A stretch of DNA of 64,000 nt from CAZYTX01 sp964650485 (GTDB lineage Bacteria; RBG-13-61-14; DATKZS01). The position numbers and the translations under genes were made by a program. Positions within the stretch are counted from its first letter, which is position 1. Each line of letters begins with the position of its first letter. The stretch spans positions 1-64,000 of the forward strand of contig CAZYTX010000017.1 in NCBI GenBank assembly GCA_964650485.1. Reading direction: 5' to 3'. Shown in pieces: positions 43,807 through 53,856 of this stretch. Under the pieces are notes generated by a model. That model was not told the DNA's origin. It saw nothing but the letters and a program-made list of their open reading frames with translations, and did no database searches.

Positions 43807-45395
43807 GCAGCGGGCACAGTGCATCACTGGCAGAGCTCGCCCGGGGCCTGCCTGGAGTCTCCTTCGCCGGTGACCCGGGCGTCATCATCACCGGGATATC
43901 ATATGACTCCAGGGAGGTGAAGCCGGGCCACCTGTTCGCCGCGGTCCCGGGGACCAGGACCCACGGCAACAGGTTCATCCCCGGGGCGATCGAGGCCGGG
44001 GCCGCCGCGGTGCTGGCAGACTCAGCGGCCCCTGACCTCCCCGTGCCCGTGGTGCAGGCCCCGGACGTAAGGATGGCAATGGGCGCGCTCGCGGCAAGGA
44101 TGTACGGTCATCCAGACCACAAGCTGTTCGTCATCGGCATAACCGGGACCAACGGAAAGACCACCACCTCCTACCTGATCGAGTCAATACTCAACCAGGC
44201 CGGGATGAGGACAGGGGTGGTCGGGACCGTAAACTATCGGTTCGAGTCCCTGCAAAAGCCCGCGGGCGCCACCACCCCCGAGTCGGCCGACCTCGTGCAC
44301 ACCCTCGCATGCATGCAGGCAGCGGGCGCCACCCACGCGGTGGTGGAGATAAGCTCGCACGCGCTACACCAGAAGAGGGTGTCGGGAGTCTGCATACGCC
44401 ACGCCCTCTTCACCAACCTCTCCCGCGAGCACCTCGACTACCACGCCGACATGGAGGACTACTTCCAGGCAAAGAGGGGCCTTTTCACCGAGGTCATACA
44501 GGGACGCTGGAACCCGGACCCGCCCGCGAACCGCACTTCTCCAGTGGCCGTCATAAACCTTGACGACCCTTATGGAAGGAGGCTGCACCAGGAGCTGGAA
44601 AGCCGGGGGACGAAGTGCCTGGGATATGGGCTCCGCTCGCCCGACGCAAAGGTCCGGGCAGAAAAAGTGAGCGTCACCCGGGACGGCTTGAGCGCGGAAA
44701 TCATAGGCCTCCCAAAAACCGTAAACGTATCTTCGCGGCTGGTGGGCAGCCATAACCTCGAAAACATCCTCGCGGCCGCGGCGATGGCGCGGGTGCTGGA
44801 GGTCGGGCCAGAGAGCGTGGAGCAGGGAATAAACAGACTGCAATGCGTGCCCGGAAGGCTCGAGCGGGTAAGCGGCGACGAGGAGATAACCGTGCTGGTT
44901 GACTACGCACACACCCCGGACGCCCTGGAGCACGCGGTCAAGGCGTGTCAAGAGGTTACAGGGAAAAGGCTCATCACCGTCTTCGGGTGCGGGGGGGACC
45001 GCGACCAGGGCAAGAGACCGGTCATGGGCGCCGTAGCGGTTGAGAACTCGGACGCGGCTATCGTCACCTCCGACAACCCCAGGACCGAGGGCCCCCTCTC
45101 AATAATACGGATGATTATAGCGGGAATAGAGCGGACCGGCGCGACCGAGATCAGCGGGGAGAAGGCGAAAGAGTTGTCCGGGCGCGCAAGGCCCTGGCCG
45201 GCAAAGAAGGTTTACGTGGTCGAGCCGGACAGGAGGAAGGCCATACAGCTCGCAGTCAACATGGCCGGGCCGGGCGACGTGGTGCTCATCGCCGGCAAAG
45301 GGCACGAGGACTACCAGATACTGGGGCAGGAGAAGATACACTTCGACGACAGGGAAGAAGCCAGAGAGGCGCTGGAGGAGAGACAGGAGAGATGA
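43803..45395 (+). CDS. murE: UDP-MurNAc-tripeptide synthetase MurE
   Basis: 530 aa. Mur-ligase ATP site TGTNGKTTT (114-122), TTPESADLVH, the carbamylated-Lys region and VDYAHTPDALEH. DNPR at 424-427 is the substrate-selecting motif of the meso-diaminopimelate enzyme, in contrast to the lysine type. Adds the third residue of the stem peptide in the cytoplasm. Overlaps both neighbours by four bases. Confidence 0.96.
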   Translation: MSSGHSASLAELARGLPGVSFAGDPGVIITGISYDSREVKPGHLFAAVPGTRTHGNRFIPGAIEAGAAAVLADSAAPDLPVPVVQAPDVRMAMGALAARMYGHPDHKLFVIGITGTNGKTTTSYLIESILNQAGMRTGVVGTVNYRFESLQKPAGATTPESADLVHTLACMQAAGATHAVVEISSHALHQKRVSGVCIRHALFTNLSREHLDYHADMEDYFQAKRGLFTEVIQGRWNPDPPANRTSPVAVINLDDPYGRRLHQELESRGTKCLGYGLRSPDAKVRAEKVSVTRDGLSAEIIGLPKTVNVSSRLVGSHNLENILAAAAMARVLEVGPESVEQGINRLQCVPGRLERVSGDEEITVLVDYAHTPDALEHAVKACQEVTGKRLITVFGCGGDRDQGKRPVMGAVAVENSDAAIVTSDNPRTEGPLSIIRMIIAGIERTGATEISGEKAKELSGRARPWPAKKVYVVEPDRRKAIQLAVNMAGPGDVVLIAGKGHEDYQILGQEKIHFDDREEAREALEERQER

Positions 45396-46819
45396 CCTGG
45401 ACTGCGATAGAAGCGGCAAAAGCGGCCAAAGGCAGGGTGGCTTACGGCGAGCCGGGCAAAAGGGCCTCCGGCATCTCCACCGACACCAGGACCATGAGGC
45501 CCGGGCAGGCGTTTATCGCTCTCTCCGGCCCGAACTTCAACGGGCACGACTTCCTGCAAACCGCTGCCAGCAAAGGGGCCCCATGGGTGATGGCGGAGAA
45601 GAATGCATTGAAAAAGCCGCTCCCCGACCGCGCTTCGGTGGTGGAGGTGGAAGACACGCTGCAGGCCCTGGGAAGGATCGCCGCCCGCCACAGGAGCCGC
45701 TTTGACGTAAAGGTCGCAGCCATTACCGGCTCCATTGGAAAGACCACCACCAAGGAGATGGCCGCGGCCGTGCTCTCCACAAAGGGAAAGGTTCTGAAGA
45801 GTCGGGGCAACCTGAACAACAGGATCGGCATGCCTCTTACGCTCCTCGATCTAAACCGCTCCCACAAGTTCGCGGTCCTGGAGATCGCCTGCAACATGCC
45901 CGGGGAGATACTGGAGCTGACGAGCATAGCCGCGCCACATGCGGCAATGATCACGGGCGTGGGGCCGGTGCACCTGGAGGGCCTGGGCTCGGTCCAGGGC
46001 GTGGCCAGGGCAAAGGCCGAGATGATAAAGGCCCTGGGTCCAAAAGCCACGTTCATACTGAACCTCGATGACCCCATGGTGCGCCCATACGCCAAAGCAT
46101 TGAAGGGCAAGGTAATAGGGTTTTCAAAAGACCCTCGCGCACAGTTCAAAGGGGAGTCCCTCCATGTCACCCGGCTCGACAAAGAGGTGGTGGCATCATC
46201 ACCCAGGATAGTGTTCGAGGTGGAACGAAGGGTCAAGGGCAGGAAGGCCGGCTCGCAGGAGTTTGTTATCAAGTCGCTCTCTCACCACGACGCAGTGAAC
46301 GCGCTGGCCGCTCTCGCCCTGGGCAGGGCCTTCGGGGTGGGCCTGTCCGACGCGGCCCGGGCACTTAAGAAATGCGCGCCCCTGCCCGGAAGGGGCAACG
46401 TGCTGAGGACCAGGAAGGGCGGCTTCCTCATAGACGAGTCCTATAACGCAAACCCCGTCTCCATGGACCGCGCCCTGGAGACCCTGGCGTGGTGGGCATC
46501 TCCCGTGCGCAAGCTGGCCGTGCTGGGAGAGATGATGGAGCTGGGCCCCTATTCAAAACAGTATCACGGGGAGCTCGGGGAAAAGGCGGCCCGGGCCGGC
46601 GTGCACCTGCTGGTGGCTGCCGGACCGAGCGCAAAAGAGGTCATAAGCTCCGCGGTGAGGGCCGGGCTGCCAAAAGAGAACGCCTTAAGGGCCGGTGACA
46701 GCCGCGAGGCCGCAAGACTTGTAAAAAAGCTCGTGCGCAGGAACGACTGGGTGCTGGTAAAGGGCTCCAGGGCCATGGGCCTGGAGCGGGTGGTGGAGTC
46801 TCTCGAGGAGGGCGCCTGA
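45392..46819 (+). CDS. murF: UDP-MurNAc-tripeptide D-Ala-D-Ala ligase MurF
   Basis: 475 aa. Opening domain with ISTDTRTMRPGQAFIALSGPNFNGHDFL, ATP site GSIGKTTT (113-120), SRGNLNNRIGMPLTLL and LIDESYNANPVSMDRAL, all MurF-specific. Adds D-Ala-D-Ala made by the Ddl encoded downstream. Stop directly abuts the mraY start. Confidence 0.96.
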   Translation: MTWTAIEAAKAAKGRVAYGEPGKRASGISTDTRTMRPGQAFIALSGPNFNGHDFLQTAASKGAPWVMAEKNALKKPLPDRASVVEVEDTLQALGRIAARHRSRFDVKVAAITGSIGKTTTKEMAAAVLSTKGKVLKSRGNLNNRIGMPLTLLDLNRSHKFAVLEIACNMPGEILELTSIAAPHAAMITGVGPVHLEGLGSVQGVARAKAEMIKALGPKATFILNLDDPMVRPYAKALKGKVIGFSKDPRAQFKGESLHVTRLDKEVVASSPRIVFEVERRVKGRKAGSQEFVIKSLSHHDAVNALAALALGRAFGVGLSDAARALKKCAPLPGRGNVLRTRKGGFLIDESYNANPVSMDRALETLAWWASPVRKLAVLGEMMELGPYSKQYHGELGEKAARAGVHLLVAAGPSAKEVISSAVRAGLPKENALRAGDSREAARLVKKLVRRNDWVLVKGSRAMGLERVVESLEEGA

Positions 46820-47896
46820 ATGCTCTATCGCTTCCTGCCCGACCTGGTCTCCCTGGACACGTTCTTCAACGTGTTCGTCTACATTACCGTGCGCTCGGGC
46901 ATGGCCATGGTCACAGCTTTCCTGGTGGTGGTCCTTATGGGGCCGGGCATAGTGCGCAGGCTGAACCGGATGAAGCTGGGCCAGGTCATAAGGGAGGACG
47001 GGCCCTCGACCCACAACTCAAAGGCCGGCACCCCCACCATGGGAGGGGTGCTCATCGTGGCCGCGGTGTTCGTGGCCACCCTGCTGTGGGCGGACCTTGC
47101 GAACAACTACGTGTGGACCGCGATAATAGCAGTGGCCGGCTTCGGCGCGGTGGGTTTCTTCGACGACCTCATGAAGATAAGGAAGGGACACTCATCAGGC
47201 CTCCCGGGAAAATACAAGATAGTGCTGGAGGCCCTTATAGGGCTTTGCATAGTGCTCTTTCTGGCCGCGACCAACGGGAGCGACACCAGGCTGATGATGC
47301 CTATATTCAAAAGGATAATGCCCGACCTGGGATGGTTCTACCTGGTGTTCGCCATGGTGGTCATACTGGGCAGCTCCAACGCCGTGAACTTGACCGACGG
47401 GCTCGACGGCCTGGCCATACTCCCGGTGGTGGTGGTGGCCGGCACCTATGCCACCTTCGCATACCTGGTGGCAAGGGAGGACACCACCCAGTACCTGTAC
47501 CTCACCTTCATCTCAGGGGCGGGGGAGCTCACCGTGTTCTGCAGCGCAATCATGGGAGCGGGCCTGGGTTTCCTCTGGTACAACTGCCATCCCGCACAGG
47601 TCTTCATGGGAGACGTGGGCGCCCTCAGCCTGGGCGGCGCAATAGGCACGGTCGCGGTAATAACCAAGCACGAGCTGGTGCTGGTGCTGGTGGGAGGGAT
47701 ATTCGTGGCCGAGGCCCTCTCGGTCATTCTCCAGGTCGGCTTCTTCAAGTGGACAGGGAAGAGGATACTGAGGATGGCGCCGCTCCATCACCACTTCGAG
47801 CAGAAGGGATGGCACGAGGAGAAGGTGATCGTGCGATTCTGGATCATACAGGTGCTCCTGGCGCTGGCGGCGCTGGCCACCCTCAAGCTGAGGTAA
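46820..47896 (+). CDS. mraY: Phospho-N-acetylmuramoyl-pentapeptide transferase MraY
   Basis: 358-aa integral membrane enzyme that makes lipid I. Motifs: REDGPSTHNSKAGTPTMGG, VGFFDDLMKIRKG, AVNLTDGLDGLA with the catalytic Asp cluster, MGDVGALSLGG and MAPLHHHFEQKGWHEEKVI near the end. Ten membrane helices are expected. The start follows the murF stop without a gap. Confidence 0.97.
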   Translation: MLYRFLPDLVSLDTFFNVFVYITVRSGMAMVTAFLVVVLMGPGIVRRLNRMKLGQVIREDGPSTHNSKAGTPTMGGVLIVAAVFVATLLWADLANNYVWTAIIAVAGFGAVGFFDDLMKIRKGHSSGLPGKYKIVLEALIGLCIVLFLAATNGSDTRLMMPIFKRIMPDLGWFYLVFAMVVILGSSNAVNLTDGLDGLAILPVVVVAGTYATFAYLVAREDTTQYLYLTFISGAGELTVFCSAIMGAGLGFLWYNCHPAQVFMGDVGALSLGGAIGTVAVITKHELVLVLVGGIFVAEALSVILQVGFFKWTGKRILRMAPLHHHFEQKGWHEEKVIVRFWIIQVLLALAALATLKLR

Positions 47897-47899
47897 GAG

Positions 47900-49255
47900 G
47901 TGGAGGTTGCAGGAAAGAATGCGCTGGTGGTGGGGCTGGCCGAGTCGGGGGCCGCGGCCGCGGCCCTGCTGGCGAGCAGGGACGCCAGGGTGACGGTCAC
48001 CGACTTGAGAGGAGAGCACGAGCTCGAAAAATACGTTCAGAGGATAAAGGGATTGGAGGTGGAGATGGTCCTGGGCGAGCACCCCCGAGAGATCTTCGAG
48101 CGAGCCCACCTGGTGGTGGCAAGCCCGGGCGTGAGCGCGCACATGAACGAGCTGAAAGTCGCGGCCGCGGCCGGCGCCGAGGTCGTCTCCGAGCTCGAGC
48201 TCGCGGCCTCATTCATCGAGGCCCCCCTGATCGCCGTGACCGGGACCAACGGAAAGAGCACCACAGTGGAGATCGCCGGCCACATCATGCGGGCCGCTCT
48301 CGGAGATGAAGAGGTGTTCGTGGGCGGCAACATCGGCACGCCGCTGTCCGACCTGCCCCTCTCGGCAAGGCGGGTCAAGGTGGCGGTGGTGGAGGTGAGC
48401 TCTTTCCAGCTCGAGCTCGCAAGGGACTTCCGCCCCCGGGTCGCGGTCATGCTGAACATCACGCCCGACCACATGGACAGGCACCATGACTTAAACGAGT
48501 ACGCCCGCATGAAAGAGAGGATATTCCAGAACCAGGACTCCACTGACACCGCGGTCATAAACGCGGACGACCCCCTGGTGGCCCGCATGGCAGAGGGCTT
48601 GAGGGCCGGGGTCATGGAGGTGAGCCTTGTGAGAAAGCCCGGCCGGGGCATGTGGCTGAACGGGGATGTCATAAAGTATGAGGAGCAGGAAAAGACCACG
48701 GAGGTCATCCAAAAGAGCGCGGTCCCCCTCCACGGCGGGCATAATATCCTAAACCTCATGGCCGCGGCCTGCGCATGCATTGCCGCGGGAGCGGGCATGG
48801 AAAAGGTGCGGGAAGCCGTCCCCGCAATTAAGGGCTTGGCCCACAGGCTGGTGCTGGTGCGCGAGCTGCGAGGGGCCCGCTTTTACAACGACTCCAAGGC
48901 CACCAACCCGGGCGCGGTCAAGGCCGCGGTCTCCGGGCTCTCCGGGCCCGTCATCCTCCTAATGGGGGGACAGGCAAAGGGGCTCGATTTTTACGAGCTC
49001 GCCCGCGAAGTAAGCGCAAGGGTCAAGCAGGTGATGGCCTTCGGCGAGAGCGGTGATCGGATCAAGGAGCAGATGGGCGAAAGTATAGCGGTCACCAGGG
49101 TGGAGACCATGGAGCAGGCCCTCACGGCCGCGGTCAAGAACGCGGCGCCCGGCGACGCCGTGCTGCTGGCGCCCGGCTGCGCCAGCTTCGACCAGTTCGA
49201 GGACTACAGCCACCGGGGCCGCGTGTTCGAGCGCATGGTCGGGGAGCTTGTCTGA
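47900..49255 (+). CDS. murD: UDP-MurNAc-L-Ala:D-Glu ligase MurD
   Basis: 451 aa from a GTG start four bases after mraY. N-terminal Rossmann domain (ALVVGLAESGAAAAALL), ATP site TGTNGKSTT (114-122), GNIGTPLSDL, VEVSSFQLE, NITPDHMDRH and FYNDSKATNPGA are the MurD signatures. The stop overlaps ftsW by one base. Confidence 0.96.
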   Translation: MEVAGKNALVVGLAESGAAAAALLASRDARVTVTDLRGEHELEKYVQRIKGLEVEMVLGEHPREIFERAHLVVASPGVSAHMNELKVAAAAGAEVVSELELAASFIEAPLIAVTGTNGKSTTVEIAGHIMRAALGDEEVFVGGNIGTPLSDLPLSARRVKVAVVEVSSFQLELARDFRPRVAVMLNITPDHMDRHHDLNEYARMKERIFQNQDSTDTAVINADDPLVARMAEGLRAGVMEVSLVRKPGRGMWLNGDVIKYEEQEKTTEVIQKSAVPLHGGHNILNLMAAACACIAAGAGMEKVREAVPAIKGLAHRLVLVRELRGARFYNDSKATNPGAVKAAVSGLSGPVILLMGGQAKGLDFYELAREVSARVKQVMAFGESGDRIKEQMGESIAVTRVETMEQALTAAVKNAAPGDAVLLAPGCASFDQFEDYSHRGRVFERMVGELV

Positions 49256-50367
49256 TGTGGATCGAGCGGGACCTGCGGTTCGACCCCTGGATCATACTGA
49301 CGGTCACCTGTCTCATGGGGATCGGGGTCATCATGATCTACTCGACCTCCTCCATCCCCGCGGACCACCTCTACCAGGGAAAGGGGACCTTCTTCCTGAA
49401 AAGGCAGCTCGTGTTCGCCGCCCTGGGCATGGCCGGCATGCTTTTCGCCATGCACGTAAACCACGAGAAGCTCTCCCTGTTGGTATGGCCCATGATCCTG
49501 GTGTCGGTGGCCCTGCTGGCACTGGTGCTGTTGCCCGAGGTGGGCACCGAGGTGAACGGGAGCAGGAGGTGGATCCGCTTCGCCGGGTTCGGGTTCCAGC
49601 CATCGGAGCTGGCCAGGTTCGCACTGGTGGCCTACCTGGCACACTCGCTGCAGCGCAAGGGTGAGAGGATCGAGTCCTTCACCTGGGGGGTCCTTCCATA
49701 CCTCTTGGTATCGGGGACCATGATCGCGCTCATCTTCATCGAGCCGGACTTGGGAGGGGCCATCACCATGGGGGTGATCGTGCTCATCATGCTCTTCGCC
49801 GCGGGCGCCAGGCCCCTGCACCTTTCGGGCGTGGTGCTTTTGTCAGGGCCCGTGGTCTTTTACTTCATGGCCTCCGCTGAGTACCGCTGGCGCAGGGTCA
49901 TGGCCACCGTGAACCCCTGGGACTACTGGCACGACGCCGGGTGGCAACTGGTGCAGTCTCTTTTGGCCTTCGGCTCGGGCGGTCTCCTGGGAGTGGGCCT
50001 GGGCGAGGGCAGGCAGAAGCTCTTCTACCTCCCGGACGCGCACACAGACTTCATACTATCGGTCATAGGCGAGGAGCTGGGGCTCGTCGGGGTGGCCGTT
50101 GTGGTGGTTCTGTTCGGGGTGATAGCGGTGAGGGGCGTCACCATAGCGATCAGGGCGTCCACGCCTTTCGGCGCCTTCCTGGCCTTCGGCATCACCGTCA
50201 TGATCGTGGTGCCGGCGCTCATAAACATGATGGTGGTAATGGGCCTTCTGCCAACCAAGGGGCTGGTGCTGCCCTTTATAAGCTACGGCGGCTCCGCACT
50301 GGTGGTCTACATGACCGCGGTGGGAGTGCTGCTAAACGTGTCAGCGAAAATGTACAGGACGAGGTGA
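49255..50367 (+). CDS. ftsW: Septal peptidoglycan polymerase FtsW
   Basis: SEDS-family glycosyltransferase of 370 aa with about ten membrane helices. Conserved stretches: EVNGSRRWIRFAGFGFQPSELARFA, FIEPDLGGAI, EYRWRRVMATVNPWDYWHDAGWQLVQSL, GEGRQKLFYLPDAHTDFI with the catalytic Asp region, and PFISYGGSALVV. Works with FtsI. Stop and murG start share one base. Confidence 0.96.
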   Translation: MWIERDLRFDPWIILTVTCLMGIGVIMIYSTSSIPADHLYQGKGTFFLKRQLVFAALGMAGMLFAMHVNHEKLSLLVWPMILVSVALLALVLLPEVGTEVNGSRRWIRFAGFGFQPSELARFALVAYLAHSLQRKGERIESFTWGVLPYLLVSGTMIALIFIEPDLGGAITMGVIVLIMLFAAGARPLHLSGVVLLSGPVVFYFMASAEYRWRRVMATVNPWDYWHDAGWQLVQSLLAFGSGGLLGVGLGEGRQKLFYLPDAHTDFILSVIGEELGLVGVAVVVVLFGVIAVRGVTIAIRASTPFGAFLAFGITVMIVVPALINMMVVMGLLPTKGLVLPFISYGGSALVVYMTAVGVLLNVSAKMYRTR

Positions 50368-51497
50368 TGGAGCGCAGGATGATGATAGCGGGCGGCGGGA
50401 CCGGGGGCCATCTCTTCCCGGCAATGGCGGTGGCCGAGGAGTTCATGGCCCGGGACCCGGCCCACCGGGTGCTGTTCGTGGGGACCGAGCGCGGGATCGA
50501 GAGCAGGGCCGTGCCCGGGGCCGGCTACGAGTTCAGCTCCATACGATCCAGGGGCATTGCTGGGAAAAGCTTGTCCAGCAAGGCCGCGGGCGCGCTCACC
50601 ATCCCCCTGTCCATGCTCGACGCGGCACGGCTGCTCTCCGGGTTCAAGCCCCACGCCGCTTTGGGAGTGGGAGGGTACGTGTCAGGCCCGTGCCTGCTCG
50701 CGGCAAGGCTTTCGGGCATACCCTCGGCCATACAGGAGCAGAACACCGTGCCCGGTTTCACCAACCGTATACTCTCGCTTATCGCGGACAAGGTGTTCAT
50801 AAGCTTTGAAGAGTCAGGCGGGCGGTTCGGCTGCGCGCAAAGAGAAGGCAGGGTGGTGCTCGCCGGCAACCCTTTGAGAAAGAGCATCGTGGACTCGCTG
50901 AAGGGATACGACCGGCAAGAGGACCGCAATGACCGGGACAGGTTCAGCATACTGGTGGTGGGCGGCAGCCAGGGAGCAAGCGGCCTGAACAGGCTGGTGC
51001 TGGAGGCCATGTCATTGCTCGCGGACGAGTACAGGGACAAGGTGCGGATCAGGCACCAGACCGGAGACAGCGACCACGACCTGGCCCGAGCCGCTTATCG
51101 CGAGCTGGGGGTGGAAGCCCGTGTCCTCTCTTTCATAGACGACATGGCAGAGGCCTACAAGCAGGCCGACATGGTGATCTCCAGGGCCGGCGCCGGCGCG
51201 GTCGCGGAGATAGCCCTTGCCGGGCTGCCCTCCATACTCATGCCTTATCCTTTCGCAGCCTCTGATCACCAGGCAAAGAACGCACAGGCACTGGTGAAGC
51301 CGGGCGCGGCCAGGATGCTCCGGCAGGAAAAGGCAAGCCCCCGAGACCTTGCCGAGGCCATAAAGGACATAGCAGACCACCCGGAAACCAGGCAAAGCAT
51401 GGCCCGGGCCGCCAGGCGGGCGGCCATGCCCGGGGCTTCCGCGGTGGTGGTGGACTCCATGTTGGAGCTCATGGATAAAAAGGGGCGGGCGTCATGA
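50367..51497 (+). CDS. murG: UDP-GlcNAc:lipid I N-acetylglucosaminyltransferase MurG
   Basis: 376 aa. The start overlaps the ftsW stop by one base; GAGG lies just upstream. GT-B motifs: MIAGGGTGGHLFPAMAVAEE, the membrane-facing GVGGYVSGPCLLAA, QEQNTVPGFTNRIL, VVGGSQGASGLNRL and VISRAGAGAVAEIALAGLPSILMPYP. Converts lipid I to lipid II on the cytoplasmic face. Confidence 0.97.
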   Translation: MERRMMIAGGGTGGHLFPAMAVAEEFMARDPAHRVLFVGTERGIESRAVPGAGYEFSSIRSRGIAGKSLSSKAAGALTIPLSMLDAARLLSGFKPHAALGVGGYVSGPCLLAARLSGIPSAIQEQNTVPGFTNRILSLIADKVFISFEESGGRFGCAQREGRVVLAGNPLRKSIVDSLKGYDRQEDRNDRDRFSILVVGGSQGASGLNRLVLEAMSLLADEYRDKVRIRHQTGDSDHDLARAAYRELGVEARVLSFIDDMAEAYKQADMVISRAGAGAVAEIALAGLPSILMPYPFAASDHQAKNAQALVKPGAARMLRQEKASPRDLAEAIKDIADHPETRQSMARAARRAAMPGASAVVVDSMLELMDKKGRAS

Positions 51498-52891
51498 AGC
51501 GCTGGGTAAAAAAGGTGCACTTCATTGGCATCGGCGGCATCGGCATGAGCGGCATAGCCGAGGTGCTTTTGAACCAGGGCTTCGAGGTCACCGGCTCTGA
51601 CCTCAAGGACTCGCCAGTGATCGAGCGGCTGCGCGAGATCGGCGGCAAAGTGGTCATAGGGCACGGCGCGGATAACCTGGGGGACGCGGACGTGGCGGTG
51701 ATGAGCTCCGCGGTCAGGCAGGACAACCCAGAGGTGGCTGCGGCCAGGTACCGGGGCATACCGGTAATACCCAGGGCCGAGATGCTGGGTGAGCTCATGC
51801 GAATGAAGTGGGGCATAGCAGTGGCTGGCTCGCACGGCAAGACCACCGCCACTTCCATGATAGCCACGGTCTTATCCAAAGCGGGGTTCGACCCCACCGC
51901 GGTGATCGGGGGCAGGCTCAACATGTTCGGATCGAACGCCAAGCTGGGACAGGGAGAGTGGATGGTGGCCGAGGCTGACGAGTCCGACGGCAGCTTCCTG
52001 CACCTCTCCCCGGCCATGGTTATAGTGACCAACATTGACCAGGAACACATGGACCATTACAAGTCCATGGACAGCCTATGCTCAACGTTTTCAGAGTTCA
52101 TGAACGGGGCGCCCTTTTACGGGCTGGTGATCGCGGGCATTGACGACCACAGGGTGAGGGCCCTCTTGCCGGGCATAAAAAGGAGGGTGGTCACCTACGG
52201 GCTGGCTGGAGACGCGGACATACGGGCGGTGGACGTGACCTGCCCGGGCAGGGGGTGCCGGTTCGTGACCATAAGGCAGGGCCGCCGGCTGGGGGAGGTG
52301 TACCTGGACATACCGGGCGTGCACAACGCGGTGAACGCGCTCGCCGCCTTGGCAGTGGCCTTCGAGCTGGGCGTGGATTTCCCTGCGGCGGCAGGCGCGC
52401 TCCACGGCTTCTCCGGGATCAGCCGCAGGTTCGAGTTGAAGGGTGAGGCCGCGGGGGTCATGGTGGTGGACGACTATGCCCACCACCCCACCGAGGTGAA
52501 AGCGGTGCTGGCCGCGGCCCGGGACTACATGGAGGTCGCACGTAACGGCCGGCTGCTGGCCGCTTTCCAGCCTCACCGCTACACGCGCACCCAAAACCTG
52601 TGGGATCAGTTCGCTGACTCCTTCCACCTGCCGGACTACCTGGTCATGACCGAGATATATCCTGCCTCGGAGGAGCCCATTGCCGGGATCACGGGCGAGG
52701 CGCTTTTCCGCGAGGTGAGTAAAAGGAGAGGGCAGCAGGGCCGGGAGACGGAATTTGCAGGGTCCGTGTCCGGGGCCGCGCAAAAGCTCGCTGAAAAGGC
52801 CCGGGCCGGTGACCTGGTCATGACCCTGGGCGCGGGCACCATATGGAAGGCTGGGGAGGAGCTCGTGACGGTTCTGGAGGAGGGCAAATGA
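51494..52891 (+). CDS. murC: UDP-MurNAc:L-alanine ligase MurC
   Basis: 465 aa. HFIGIGGIGMSGIAEVLL at the start, ATP site GSHGKTTAT (112-120), EADESDGSFLHL, TNIDQEHMDHY and VDDYAHHPTEVKAVL are MurC marks. First amino-acid ligase of the stem peptide. Overlaps murG and murB by four bases each. Confidence 0.97.
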   Translation: MKRWVKKVHFIGIGGIGMSGIAEVLLNQGFEVTGSDLKDSPVIERLREIGGKVVIGHGADNLGDADVAVMSSAVRQDNPEVAAARYRGIPVIPRAEMLGELMRMKWGIAVAGSHGKTTATSMIATVLSKAGFDPTAVIGGRLNMFGSNAKLGQGEWMVAEADESDGSFLHLSPAMVIVTNIDQEHMDHYKSMDSLCSTFSEFMNGAPFYGLVIAGIDDHRVRALLPGIKRRVVTYGLAGDADIRAVDVTCPGRGCRFVTIRQGRRLGEVYLDIPGVHNAVNALAALAVAFELGVDFPAAAGALHGFSGISRRFELKGEAAGVMVVDDYAHHPTEVKAVLAAARDYMEVARNGRLLAAFQPHRYTRTQNLWDQFADSFHLPDYLVMTEIYPASEEPIAGITGEALFREVSKRRGQQGRETEFAGSVSGAAQKLAEKARAGDLVMTLGAGTIWKAGEELVTVLEEGK

Positions 52892-53856
52892 AGCAGTCCT
52901 CCAAAAGGTTCGAGCAGTGCGCGGCCAGGCTCGGAAAGAGCATAAAAGGCAGGGTGAGCCGGATGGTGGGAATGAAGCGGCTCTCCACCTTCAAGATAGG
53001 CGGCCTGGCCGAAGTGATCGTGTGGCCGGCGGAGTTGGGTGAGGTGCAGAGGATCGTGGAGCTGGCCGCAAAGATGGAGCTGCCATGGAGGGTGCTGGGC
53101 GCGGGCTCGAACCTGCTGGTGCTGGACGGGGGCGTGCACGAGGTGCTTGTTAACTTGAAGCAGGCCTTGCCCGGGTCCCTCTCTGACGCGCCGGGCGAAG
53201 ACGAACAAGAAGCGGCATCAGGCAACGGTGAAATAAAGATGTTGGAGGCCGGGGCCGAGCTTATAAAGACGGTGAAGCACTGCCAGACGAACGGGCTCTC
53301 CGGCATCGAGTGGGCCGCGGGCATACCGGGCACTGTAGGGGGCGCGGTCAAGATGAACGCCGGCAGCCTGGAATCTTCCATGTCAGAGGTGGTGGAGTGG
53401 GTGGAGTGGGCCAGGCCGGGAAAAGGGATCGAGAGGGTGTCTCGCAAGGACCTGGACTTCAAGTACCGCAGGCTCGACATGCCGGGGGACGCGGTGGTGA
53501 CGGCCTGCGGGGTGAGGCTCTTTCATGACGAGCCCAGGGCCATAAAGGAGAGGATAGTAAAGGGGCTCAAGTGGAGGAGGCAGAACCAGCCGCTCAACTA
53601 CCCCTCGGCAGGCTCGGTGTTCAAGAACCCAGAAGGGGACCACGCAGCCAGGCTGATCGAGGAAGCCGGCCTGAAAGGCGAGCGCATAAACGACGCCCAG
53701 TTCTCCGAGGTGCACGCGAACTTCATAGTGAACCGGGGCAGGGCCCGCTCGCGTGACGTGACCGCGCTCATTGACATGGCAAAGGGGAAGGTCTCGGAAA
53801 AGTTCAATGTGGACCTCGAGCTGGAGATAGAGGTCATTGGCGAGGAGCTTTCATGA
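52888..53856 (+). CDS. murB: UDP-N-acetylenolpyruvoylglucosamine reductase MurB
   Basis: 322-aa flavoenzyme. The start is the ATG overlapping the murC stop, with GGAGGAGGG upstream. FAD-site stretch RVLGAGSNLLVLDGG, then IEWAAGIPGTVGGAVKMNAG, and the catalytic Ser region PLNYPSAGSVFKNPEGDHAA with LIEEAGLKG. An acidic loop DAPGEDEQEAASGNGE (about 111-126) is an unusual insertion. Co-location with murC is typical. Confidence 0.95.
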   Translation: MKQSSKRFEQCAARLGKSIKGRVSRMVGMKRLSTFKIGGLAEVIVWPAELGEVQRIVELAAKMELPWRVLGAGSNLLVLDGGVHEVLVNLKQALPGSLSDAPGEDEQEAASGNGEIKMLEAGAELIKTVKHCQTNGLSGIEWAAGIPGTVGGAVKMNAGSLESSMSEVVEWVEWARPGKGIERVSRKDLDFKYRRLDMPGDAVVTACGVRLFHDEPRAIKERIVKGLKWRRQNQPLNYPSAGSVFKNPEGDHAARLIEEAGLKGERINDAQFSEVHANFIVNRGRARSRDVTALIDMAKGKVSEKFNVDLELEIEVIGEELS